A DNA stretch of 60,616 nt, from NCBI GenBank assembly GCA_036525795.1, contig DATCZS010000135.1, forward strand, positions 1 to 60,616. The letters run 5' to 3'. The translations under genes and the position numbers were made by a program. The stretch comes from DATCZS01 sp036525795. GTDB lineage: Bacteria; Actinomycetota; Acidimicrobiia; Spongiisociales; ZC4RG35. The notes beneath the pieces are model-generated. The model worked only from the letters and a program-made list of their open reading frames with translations. It did no database searches and was not told the origin of the DNA. Shown here piece after piece: positions 49,974 to 56,453 of this stretch. Positions within the stretch are counted from its first letter, which is position 1, and each line of letters opens with the position of its first letter.

Positions 49974-50003
49974 AACTCGCTCGGGGGGGCGGCGGAGGTT
50001 TAC
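49974..50003 (-). promoter_or_regulatory. ECF-type promoter of the secreted Ig gene
   Basis: On the minus strand GTAAAC (50003-49998) and CGAGTT (49979-49974) are separated by 18 bp, with CTCC directly after the -35. It has the same architecture and shared bases as the divergent promoter of the sigma gene. Confidence 0.7.
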
Positions 50004-50023
50004 CGGCGGAGGCTCTTCGCACC

Positions 50024-50047
50024 CGAATGGGTCCCGGGACCCATTCG
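50024..50047. repeat. 24-bp perfect palindrome between the divergent ECF promoters
   Basis: The left arm is CGAATGGGTCCC and the right arm is its exact reverse complement, with no spacer. It lies between the two -35 boxes, so it could be a regulator binding site affecting both promoters. Confidence 0.9.
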
Positions 50048-50057
50048 AAGCCGCTCA

Positions 50058-50087
50058 GTAAACCTCCCGGGGGTGCCGAAACGAGTT
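50058..50087 (+). promoter_or_regulatory. ECF-type promoter of the sigma operon
   Basis: GTAAAC at 50058-50063 and CGAGTT at 50082-50087 are 18 bp apart, with CTCC directly after the -35. It duplicates the promoter on the opposite strand at 49974-50003. Confidence 0.7.
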
Positions 50088-50128
50088 CTGTGGTGAACAG
50101 ATTCCGGACGGGCCGGTTCGACCGAGAC

Positions 50129-50641
50129 ATGACGATGACCGACGATCCCACGGTGGTGATCGGCCTCGAGTCCTTCGAGGCGTTCTATCGCCGCGAGTTC
50201 CGAGGTCTGGTCGCCTTGGCCGTGGCGCTGTCGGGAAGCCGCATCGCCGCCGAGGACCTCGCACAGGAGGCGCTGATGGTGGCTCACCGTCGATGGGAGG
50301 AGGTCGTGATCCTCGACCGTCCCGACGCCTGGGTGAGGCGGGTGCTCTCGAACCTGGCCGTCTCGGAGTTCCGGCGACGGGCCGCCGAACTGAAGGCGGT
50401 CGGCCGCCTCGCCTGGCGCCGGCAGGAGGCCGTCCCGGCACTGGAACCCGAAGACGCCGAGTTCTGGAGGACGGTGCGGACGCTTCCGCCGAATCAGGCG
50501 AAGGCGATCGCTCTGCACTACATCGACGACATGGCGGTGAACGACATCGCTGAGGTGATGGATTGCAGCCCTTCGACCGCCAAGGTGCATCTGTTCAGGG
50601 GCAGGAAGGCGCTCGCAGCCAAGCTAGGGGTGGAAGAATGA
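50129..50641 (+). CDS. ECF-family RNA polymerase sigma factor
   Basis: A 170-residue extracytoplasmic-function sigma factor. Region 2 contains SFEAFYRREFRGLVALAVAL, AEDLAQEALMVAHRRWEEV and RVLSNLAVSEFRRR; region 4 has RTLPPNQAKAIALHYIDDMA and DCSPSTAKVHLFRGRKAL. ATG 50129 is chosen; ATG 50135 (two residues shorter) and leaderless GTG 50093, 5 nt after the -10, are alternatives. It overlaps the downstream membrane protein by ATGA. The two matching divergent promoters suggest it activates itself and the secreted Ig gene. The signal is unknown. Confidence 0.88.
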   Translation: MTMTDDPTVVIGLESFEAFYRREFRGLVALAVALSGSRIAAEDLAQEALMVAHRRWEEVVILDRPDAWVRRVLSNLAVSEFRRRAAELKAVGRLAWRRQEAVPALEPEDAEFWRTVRTLPPNQAKAIALHYIDDMAVNDIAEVMDCSPSTAKVHLFRGRKALAAKLGVEE

Positions 50642-51522
50642 CGAATCTCGACACGCGGGGGCGGCAGGCGGCCGAGGGCCTGAAACGGCAGGTGGCTGCG
50701 GCGAGGTTGCCGCTCGCCGCCCCGCCGTCGGCCCGTCCGGCCAGGGGGCGGCACCCGATCTGGTCACTGGCCGCCGGGGCGGTGACGGCGTTCGTGCTCG
50801 TCCTCGGTTTCTGGATGACCCGTCCCACGGTGGTTGCCGACGATGTGGACGAGGCGACGATCACAACTCCGGAGACGACTGCGGCGACCGTCCCGTCGAC
50901 CGTCCCGGCGACCGCCGTCCCTCCCACCGATCCCGTCATCCCCGCCGGTGATGGCTCTCCGTCGACCTCTCCGCCCGCCACCGCCGACGTGACGGCTCCG
51001 TTCATCGAGATCACGAGTCCGATCGACGGCTCGGTGTTCGCACAGAAGACGATCACCTTCGCCGGGGTGACCGAACCCGGCGCCCGGGTGTTCGCCGGGA
51101 GCTACGAGGCGGACGTCGATGCGGACGGCAACTGGCGCATCGTCCTGGTGCTGAGCCCCGGGGCAAACCGGGCGACGTTCACTGCGATGGATGCCGCCGG
51201 CAACACGTCGTCTGCGATGGTTTCGGCGGTGTATGAGCCGCCGGTCGAGAAGAAGGACGTGGCAGGCTTCTTCGCCGAGAACGTGTACGGCTCGTGTGTC
51301 GAGAGCCCGCCGTTCGACGTGTACCACGGCAAGGGCGAGCCGGGCTCGACCGTGTTCGTGGTGTCCGAATACGGCAGTGGCCAGGCCACGGTGGGGGCGG
51401 AGGGGGGATGGGAGCTGCGGGTGGAGTTTCCGGGTGCGCCGCCGGGCAAGGTCTTCGCCGTCAAAGTCAAGGATTCGCTGGGACGCTCGACGATCTTCGA
51501 ATTCGTCTACGCCCCCAAGTGA
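50638..51522 (+). CDS. Membrane-anchored Ig-domain protein, probable sigma partner
   Basis: A 294-residue type II membrane protein coupled to the ECF sigma gene. About 40 basic cytoplasmic residues (RGRQAAEGLKRQVAAARLPL) precede one membrane segment (IWSLAAGAVTAFVLVLGFW near 40-60). A Thr/Pro/Ser linker follows, then two Ig-like domains: TAPFIEITSPIDGSVF with EPGARVFAGSYEADVDADGN, and ENVYGSCVESPPFDVYHG. Gene position suits an anti-sigma factor or sensor; the cytoplasmic part lacks the zinc-binding HxxxCxxC of classic anti-sigma domains. It is a paralogue of the divergent secreted protein. Confidence 0.75.
   Translation: MTNLDTRGRQAAEGLKRQVAAARLPLAAPPSARPARGRHPIWSLAAGAVTAFVLVLGFWMTRPTVVADDVDEATITTPETTAATVPSTVPATAVPPTDPVIPAGDGSPSTSPPATADVTAPFIEITSPIDGSVFAQKTITFAGVTEPGARVFAGSYEADVDADGNWRIVLVLSPGANRATFTAMDAAGNTSSAMVSAVYEPPVEKKDVAGFFAENVYGSCVESPPFDVYHGKGEPGSTVFVVSEYGSGQATVGAEGGWELRVEFPGAPPGKVFAVKVKDSLGRSTIFEFVYAPK
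51069..51143 (+). repeat. Inverted repeat copy 2 (Ig domain), 74/75 identical to 49408-49482
   Basis: The plus-strand partner of the copy at 49408-49482. Only one base differs, and the identity falls off sharply at both ends, which suggests a recent gene-conversion tract. Confidence 0.95.
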
Positions 51523-51603
51523 TCGACCGTCCGGCGTCCTGAAGAGGGCCCTTGGACCGGCAGACCCTTTCGGCCATGGCGCCCTGTCGCGCCGTCTCAT
51601 CTT

Positions 51604-51630
51604 GTGTATCGAACATGTGTTCGATACACT
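51604..51630 (+). promoter_or_regulatory. LexA (SOS) box overlapping the imuA' promoter
   Basis: CGAACATGTGTTCG at 51610-51623 is an exact match to the Gram-positive SOS consensus CGAAC-N4-GTTCG, inside a 26-bp palindrome (51604-51629). The -10 TACACT (51625-51630) begins 1 nt after the core box, so LexA binding should block it. Confidence 0.85.
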
Positions 51631-51662
51631 GCTCGTCCGGGGAGTGCCGGTCCCGGGTAACG

Positions 51663-52355
51663 ATGAGCGCAATCGGCCGAGTTCGTCGGCCTGGGAGCGG
51701 GGTTGTGGCAGCAGTGCTCGCAGACAGATGGGATCTCTCCACCCGGATTCGCGAATCGGGCGTGTCGCTGTTCGAGGTGCAGCCCGGTCGTCCCGTGGAA
51801 CTGACGGGGCCGGTTGGTTTCGGACTGACCCGGCTGGGGTATCGGATGCTTGCCGAGCCGTCACAAGGTGCCCCGGTGGTGGTGCTCGATGTCAGGGGAT
51901 GGGCATCGCCGCTGGCCGCCCATGAGGCGGGAGTCGATCTCGACCGCCTGGTGGTCGTTCGTTGCCCGGACCCATCGCTGTGGCCTCGTGTTGTCGCCTC
52001 CGTGCTGGAGGGGGTGAAGGCGATCTATGCCGAGGTTCCCGTCGGGGTGAACGATCACGATCTCCGTCGGCTGGCTGCACTCGCTCGCGCCCGGCAGGCG
52101 CGGCTGGTGCTTCGCCCGGTGCGGGGGATGCTCCCCGCCGGGATCGGCCATCTCCGTCTCAAGGCAAAGGAGATCCGCTGGGAGGGGGCGGTTCAGGGAC
52201 ACGGGAGGCTGGAAAGCCGCAGATTGGTACTGGAGGCCACGGGGAAGGGAGCGCAGGGCATCACTCGGCTGATCGAGGTGGAGGACGATGGAGCGGACCG
52301 TGTGCGTGTGGTGTCCGGCCTGGCCGCTGGGCCGGCCGGACGCGCCGTCGGATAG
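51663..52355 (+). CDS. ImuA-like protein (SOS mutasome accessory)
   Basis: A 230-residue protein related to the actinobacterial ImuA', a RecA/SulA-like partner of ImuB. It shows the RecA-like layout MSAIGRVRRPGSGVVAAVLADRWDL (in part) at the N-terminus and VVLDVRGWASPLAAHEAGVDL, then LDRLVVVRCPDPSLWPRVVASVLEG, without a Walker A. C-terminal RRLVLEATGKGAQGITRLIEV is seen. The start ATG 51663 follows a GGGGAG site by 20 nt in a leader with the SOS box. It overlaps imuB by 68 bp. Confidence 0.72.
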   Translation: MSAIGRVRRPGSGVVAAVLADRWDLSTRIRESGVSLFEVQPGRPVELTGPVGFGLTRLGYRMLAEPSQGAPVVVLDVRGWASPLAAHEAGVDLDRLVVVRCPDPSLWPRVVASVLEGVKAIYAEVPVGVNDHDLRRLAALARARQARLVLRPVRGMLPAGIGHLRLKAKEIRWEGAVQGHGRLESRRLVLEATGKGAQGITRLIEVEDDGADRVRVVSGLAAGPAGRAVG

Positions 52356-53766
52356 GGCATGCATCGTCGTCGGTGAGCCCCGATCCGGGGTCTCCCGTGT
52401 CGTGGCCGTCGATGGTCGTGCCCGGGAGGCGGGGGTGTCGCCGGGGATGCCCCGTCGTGAGGCGGAAGGCACATGCCCCGAGGCCGTGGTCCTGATGCGT
52501 GACCCGGGGGAGGAGGCGCGTCGCTTCGACCCCGTCGTGTCGATGCTCGAATCGGTGGTGCCCAGGGTCGAGATCGCCGAACCCGGCCTGGTGCTCATCC
52601 CCATCGACGGTGCCATCCGGTTCTACGGCACCGAGACGGCGGTGGTCGATGCATTGCGCGGAACGCTCGCCCCCCATCGTGTCGATGCCCGCATCGGGGT
52701 GGCAGACGGGCCTTTTGCCGCATACTGGGCAGCGCGATCGGCCGGACACTCCGGCCGGATGATCGTCGATGACACCACCCGGTTTCTCCGTGCCCTCGAC
52801 ATCTCGGCCATCGATCACGAGGACCTCGTCTCCACCTTTCGCTGGCTGGGGGTGACCACGCTGGGGGAGCTGGCGCGACTGCCCCGAGACGCCATCGCCT
52901 CGCGATTCGGAGAGGCCGGCGTGGTCGCCCATCGTCTCGCATCCGGACAGGATCGCCCGGTGACCCCGCGATCGATCTCCCCCGACCTGGCGGTGGAGTC
53001 GAGGTTCGAAGAGCCGCTCGAGTCGATCGATCACGTCGCCTTCGCCGCCCGCGCCCTGGCAGCCCGCATGACGGCGGGTCTGCGTGAGGTGGGGATCGCA
53101 CCGCACCGGATCGAGGTTCAGGTCGAGACGGAGTCGGGCGACACGAGGTCTCGGGTCTGGCGGTCGGCGGATCCCTTCACCGAAGACGCGTTGGCCGATC
53201 GGGTCTGGTGGCAGCTTCGTGCCTGGATCGAGCAGGGCGATGATCGTCCTGTGTCCGGGATCGTTCGTCTGCGCCTCGACCCATCCGATCTCTCCGGGGA
53301 GGGGCGTCAGCTCGGGTTCTTCACAAACGAGACGGCGAGAGTCGAAGCGGAACGAGCGCTTGCCAGGGCTCAGGCGCTGGTCGGGCCGGATGCCGTGGTT
53401 CAGGCCGGTGTCCAGGGCGGTCGCCTGCCCCGCGAGCAGGTGATGTGGCGGCGCTGGGGCGAGGAAGCGGCGATGGTGCGGGACCCATCCGCTCCGTGGC
53501 CCGGTGCCACGCCCTCACCGGCGCCTGCGCTCGTCCCGGACGACCCTCCCCGTCTCGATGTGGAATGGGATGAGGGAATGCCCGCTCGGATCCGATTGGG
53601 AACACGCTGGGAGCCGGTCATCACCTGGGCAGGCCCCTGGCGGTTGTCCCGTCTCTGGTGGCGGGGCGATCTCCCGGCTGATCGCTATCAACTCGTCACC
53701 TCTGCCGGCGCCTTCCTGTGTCTGGTGATCGACGGCGACTGCCGGTTGGAGGGCGTCTACGACTAG
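52288..53766 (+). CDS. imuB: ImuB, Y-family polymerase-like mutasome protein
   Basis: A 492-residue Y-family-like protein that recruits DnaE2 and the clamp during induced mutagenesis. N-terminal VCVWCPAWPLGRPDAPSDR and IPIDGAIRFYGTETAV correspond to palm-domain elements, where the usual catalytic acidic residues are replaced. The little-finger region and a C-terminal clamp-binding region follow (RLSRLWWRGDLPADRYQLV, DGDCRLEGVYD). The dnaE2 gene normally found next is not here; the following gene is convergent plsC. Confidence 0.85.
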   Translation: MERTVCVWCPAWPLGRPDAPSDRACIVVGEPRSGVSRVVAVDGRAREAGVSPGMPRREAEGTCPEAVVLMRDPGEEARRFDPVVSMLESVVPRVEIAEPGLVLIPIDGAIRFYGTETAVVDALRGTLAPHRVDARIGVADGPFAAYWAARSAGHSGRMIVDDTTRFLRALDISAIDHEDLVSTFRWLGVTTLGELARLPRDAIASRFGEAGVVAHRLASGQDRPVTPRSISPDLAVESRFEEPLESIDHVAFAARALAARMTAGLREVGIAPHRIEVQVETESGDTRSRVWRSADPFTEDALADRVWWQLRAWIEQGDDRPVSGIVRLRLDPSDLSGEGRQLGFFTNETARVEAERALARAQALVGPDAVVQAGVQGGRLPREQVMWRRWGEEAAMVRDPSAPWPGATPSPAPALVPDDPPRLDVEWDEGMPARIRLGTRWEPVITWAGPWRLSRLWWRGDLPADRYQLVTSAGAFLCLVIDGDCRLEGVYD

Positions 53767-53773
53767 GCGACCG

Positions 53774-53792
53774 GCGGGCCGTGTCCGCCCGC
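53774..53792. terminator. Short hairpin between imuB and plsC
   Basis: GCGGGC at 53774-53779 pairs with GCCCGC at 53787-53792 around a 7-nt loop. It lies in the 34-bp gap between convergent genes. No U-tract is present. Confidence 0.3.
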
Positions 53793-53800
53793 TGCGGCCA

Positions 53801-54556
53801 TCAGCCGCCGGCCCGATCCATCGCCGCGCCCAGGCGGAGGAGGTTCCCCGCAATGATCTCGTGGGCCGTGTCACGGATCGTCGAGACGTCGTTCCGCCCG
53901 AGGCCCTCGGTCTCGATGGCGGGATCGACGATCACCGTGATGGTCTTGCCGCCGTACACCCAGGGTGTGTGCGGCTGCCAGGCCTCCCAGGTGCCGTGAA
54001 TCGTGACCGGCAGCACCGGCATGCCGGTGGTGACGGCCATCGTGAACGCCCCCTTCTTGAAGTCGCGGAGCGTCCCCTCGCGACTCCGCGTGCCCTCCGG
54101 ATAGATGATGAGCGAGTGTCCTCGCCCGATCACGGGTGCCGATTGGCGATTGACCGACTGGATGGCCGCCGTGCGGCCACTGCGGTCGACTTCCACGATG
54201 CCCACCGCCCGCATCGCCGGTGCGAGGATCGGGATCTTGAACAACTCCCTTTTTGCCAGGTAGCGGATCGGCAGGGGAATGGCCACGAAACAGGTCATGA
54301 TGTCGAGTACCGAGAGGTGATTCGCCACCACGATGTGAGGCCGGGATCGGTCGATGTTCTCGGCACCCCGCACTTCCAGTCGGCATCCGGCGGCCCACAG
54401 CCACGCACGCGCCCAGCGGCGGATGACCGGGTCGACGTGAGGGCTCTCGGGGTCTCGATGGGCGAGCAGCCAGGCGGAGGGAGCGGCAACCAGCGTGGCC
54501 AGGAACCCGACCACGCCCGTGAGAACGGTTCGCGGGATGGCGATCAGGTGTCTCAC
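53801..54556 (-). CDS. 1-acylglycerol-3-phosphate acyltransferase (PlsC family)
   Basis: Acylates lysophosphatidic acid to phosphatidic acid at the membrane. The 251-residue protein has an N-terminal hydrophobic segment (TVLTGVVGFLATLVAAPSAWL), the HX4D motif in VVANHLSVLDIM near residue 86, and the glycerol-phosphate binding IIYPEGTRSREGTL near residue 157. GTG 54556 lies 7 nt after TATCGT. Feeds cdsA (20.9 kb) with phosphatidic acid. Divergent from the formyl-THF cyclo-ligase. Confidence 0.92.
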   Translation of the reverse strand: MRHLIAIPRTVLTGVVGFLATLVAAPSAWLLAHRDPESPHVDPVIRRWARAWLWAAGCRLEVRGAENIDRSRPHIVVANHLSVLDIMTCFVAIPLPIRYLAKRELFKIPILAPAMRAVGIVEVDRSGRTAAIQSVNRQSAPVIGRGHSLIIYPEGTRSREGTLRDFKKGAFTMAVTTGMPVLPVTIHGTWEAWQPHTPWVYGGKTITVIVDPAIETEGLGRNDVSTIRDTAHEIIAGNLLRLGAAMDRAGG

Positions 54557-54563
54557 CCCGGGG

Positions 54564-54569
54564 ACGATA
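54564..54569 (-). promoter_or_regulatory. -10 box (TATCGT) of plsC
   Basis: TATCGT on the minus strand ends 7 nt before GTG 54556; the divergent TACGCT of the next gene lies 29 bp away. Confidence 0.55.
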
Positions 54570-54597
54570 GCGACGAAGCCCGTCCCCGGGCCCTCGC

Positions 54598-54603
54598 TAC
54601 GCT
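54598..54603 (+). promoter_or_regulatory. -10 box (TACGCT) of the 5-formyl-THF cyclo-ligase gene
   Basis: TACGCT ends 7 nt before GTG 54611, leaderless geometry. Confidence 0.55.
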
Positions 54604-54610
54604 CCCTCCG

Positions 54611-55162
54611 GTGACGCCGATCTCCAAGGCCGATCTGCGCCGAACCGCACGGGCCGCGGCACCCGCCTCGCCCCACGAGTCCGAGGCGGTCTGCCGGGCT
54701 GTGTCCGAGTTGCTCGGACTGCTGGCCCCCCGCACCGTGTTGACGTATCTGGCGATGCCGGGCGAGATCGATCTGGGTCGCCTTCCCGGTGACTGGCCGG
54801 ACATCGAATGGTTGCTGACCCGGACTCCTCCCGCCGGATGGCTGACCGTGCATCGATTCGGCGCTCCGCGCCAACGCCACCCGCTCGGATTCGACCAGCC
54901 GGTATCGGAGTCTGAAGAGCTGGCGCCGTCCGACGTGGACGTGATTCTGCTGCCCGGCCTGGCATTCGACTCCACCGGGGCCCGGCTCGGCCGAGGGAAG
55001 GGGTACTACGACGAGCTGTTGGGTCGGTGCAGGCCGGACGTCGACACGGTCGGCGTCTGTCTCGAGCGCAGGGTCCTGGCCGAGGTTCCGGTCGAGCCGC
55101 ACGACCGCCCGGTGAGGTGGCTGGTCACCGAACGCGGGTTTCGCCAGGCGCGTTCGGACTGA
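54611..55162 (+). CDS. 5-formyltetrahydrofolate cyclo-ligase
   Basis: Converts 5-formyl-THF to 5,10-methenyl-THF using ATP. The 183-residue protein has KADLRRTARA at the N-terminus (substrate-binding basic stretch) and the conserved ATP site VILLPGLAFDSTGARLGRGKGYYDELL near residue 115, shown in part. Conserved LTYLAMPGEIDL is also seen. GTG 54611 is fixed by the -10 box 7 nt upstream. The gene converges on the SGNH hydrolase and their 3' ends overlap by 38 bp. Confidence 0.92.
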   Translation: MTPISKADLRRTARAAAPASPHESEAVCRAVSELLGLLAPRTVLTYLAMPGEIDLGRLPGDWPDIEWLLTRTPPAGWLTVHRFGAPRQRHPLGFDQPVSESEELAPSDVDVILLPGLAFDSTGARLGRGKGYYDELLGRCRPDVDTVGVCLERRVLAEVPVEPHDRPVRWLVTERGFRQARSD

Positions 55163-55898
55163 AGCGCGCCAGGTGTGGCGCAATCGTCTCGCCGGCGACC
55201 GCCGCCCAGATGCGGTGGCCATCGGGCCCGGGATGGAAGAGATCTGCCGAGAACAGATCCGGGCGGCGGGCGAACTCGTGGGCGGCCCAGCTCCATTGGT
55301 CGGCCACCACGGCGCCGTGTCTGGCCCCCACCTGATGGTGGACGTCGTTCATCTGGAGTCCGCGGGCGCGGTAGATCCGGTCGAGAGGCGGAAGGAGCCG
55401 GGGGATGCTTCCGAGATCGCCCACTCCGGACAGAACCACGAGAGCGCTGGTGGTGACAAGGCCCGCCACCACCGTGCCGAGGTGCCGCTCGAAGGTTCGG
55501 ATCGACACCCCCTTGAGGGCGTCGTTGGCGCCCACCGAGACGAACGCGATGTCGGGGCTCCAGCCGATGGCGCCGCCGAGCTGGCTTCGGGCGACGTCGA
55601 CGGCTCGAGAGCCTCCGATCGCGAAAGACCGCACCGACACGTGAAAACGATCGGCAAGGGTGCGGGCCAGCACTCTCACCCAGATGTCGGCCGGGTCGTC
55701 GAGGCCCGGTCCGGTGCAGGAGCTGTCACCGAGGACCGCCAGCCGGAGCGGCGGTGCGCTCGGGTCGCCCTCCCGGCCCGAGGCGTCGAGGTCCTCGAAA
55801 GCAGGGACAGGTCGGGCGATCGCCCACAGCAGCTCGCCCGCGAGCAGCGCGGCGCCCCCCGCCGTGGTCTTTCTCAGCAGGGTCCCGACCATCTCCAT
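55125..55898 (-). CDS. SGNH/GDSL-family hydrolase, membrane-anchored
   Basis: A 257-residue esterase-like protein. The N-terminus (TTAGGAALLAGELLWAIARP) is hydrophobic and may be a signal anchor. Block I LAVLGDSSCTGPGLDDP near residue 54 holds the nucleophile Ser, block III SVGANDALKGVS near 123 the Asn, and block V LFSADLFHPGPDGHRIW near 228 the Asp and His. The substrate could be a lipid or acylated polysaccharide. ATG 55898 follows GATACT by 7 nt; the third-codon ATG 55892 is an alternative. Confidence 0.85.
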   Translation of the reverse strand: MEMVGTLLRKTTAGGAALLAGELLWAIARPVPAFEDLDASGREGDPSAPPLRLAVLGDSSCTGPGLDDPADIWVRVLARTLADRFHVSVRSFAIGGSRAVDVARSQLGGAIGWSPDIAFVSVGANDALKGVSIRTFERHLGTVVAGLVTTSALVVLSGVGDLGSIPRLLPPLDRIYRARGLQMNDVHHQVGARHGAVVADQWSWAAHEFARRPDLFSADLFHPGPDGHRIWAAVAGETIAPHLARFSPNAPGETRVR

Positions 55899-55905
55899 GA
55901 GCCTC

Positions 55906-55911
55906 AGTATC
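55906..55911 (-). promoter_or_regulatory. -10 box (GATACT) of the SGNH hydrolase
   Basis: GATACT on the minus strand ends 7 nt before ATG 55898. Confidence 0.4.
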
Positions 55912-55962
55912 GCGTTGGGATTGCCACCAGGTGGCCGCCGGCCGATCCGGGATCAGATGGTC

Positions 55963-56307
55963 TCAGCCGTCTGATTCGCCTGTGACCGCGGCCAGTTCGC
56001 GCTCCGCCAGTGCCTGCCGCACCCGGTCGCCGAGCCCGAAACGGCTCTTGGGTCGCAGGTCGACCACTGCCCCGACCGCATCGCTGAACCCGGCCGGGTC
56101 GTCCGGTGTGAAGGTGTATGGCGATCCGTCGAGATCGAGTTGGAACCGGAACACCGTCACCCGCTGGGTGTTGAGCGTTTCGCGCGCCCACGCTCCCAGC
56201 CGCCGGTGCCCCGACACGATCCGCACCCACTCTTCGTCGACGGTGACCACCGCGACGAATGGCTCGCCTCCTTCGTGAGAGACCATTCGGCCTCGGAAGG
56301 TTTGCAT
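55963..56307 (-). CDS. Hypothetical protein, possible PH-like domain
   Basis: A 114-residue protein without a named family. Strand-rich VAVVTVDEEWVRIVSGHRRLGAWA and TVFRFQLDLDGSPYTFTPDDP, each shown in part, suggest a small PH-like barrel, and RPKSRFGLGDRVRQALAE forms a C-terminal helix. ATG 56307 has AAGGGAG about 8 nt upstream. A longer frame from GTG 56433 would add a Gly-x-Thr repeat encoded by a 9-bp repeat tract. Divergent from icmF, so a role near that enzyme is possible but unsupported. Confidence 0.6.
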   Translation of the reverse strand: MQTFRGRMVSHEGGEPFVAVVTVDEEWVRIVSGHRRLGAWARETLNTQRVTVFRFQLDLDGSPYTFTPDDPAGFSDAVGAVVDLRPKSRFGLGDRVRQALAERELAAVTGESDG

Positions 56308-56320
56308 ACCCGCTCCCTTG

Positions 56321-56365
56321 CTGCCCGTGTTGTCCGTGTTGCCCGTGTTGCCCGTGTTGCCCGCA
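56321..56365 (-). repeat. Five 9-bp tandem repeats upstream of the hypothetical gene
   Basis: Units resembling TTGCCCGTG (plus strand) repeat five times. The tract lies between icmF and the hypothetical protein and could be its 5' leader or, if GTG 56433 is used, a coding Gly-Asn-Thr repeat. Confidence 0.85.
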
Positions 56366-56438
56366 TTGGGCGCACCCCGCGCGCCCGGCTGGGCTCCAGT
56401 CTGGCACGGATCCCCATCGAGACAAGGCAACACGTCGA

Positions 56439-56444
56439 TAGAGT
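56439..56444 (+). promoter_or_regulatory. -10 box (TAGAGT) of icmF
   Basis: TAGAGT lies 9 nt before ATG 56454; no Shine-Dalgarno is present. Confidence 0.5.
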
Positions 56445-56453
56445 GATTGGCTG

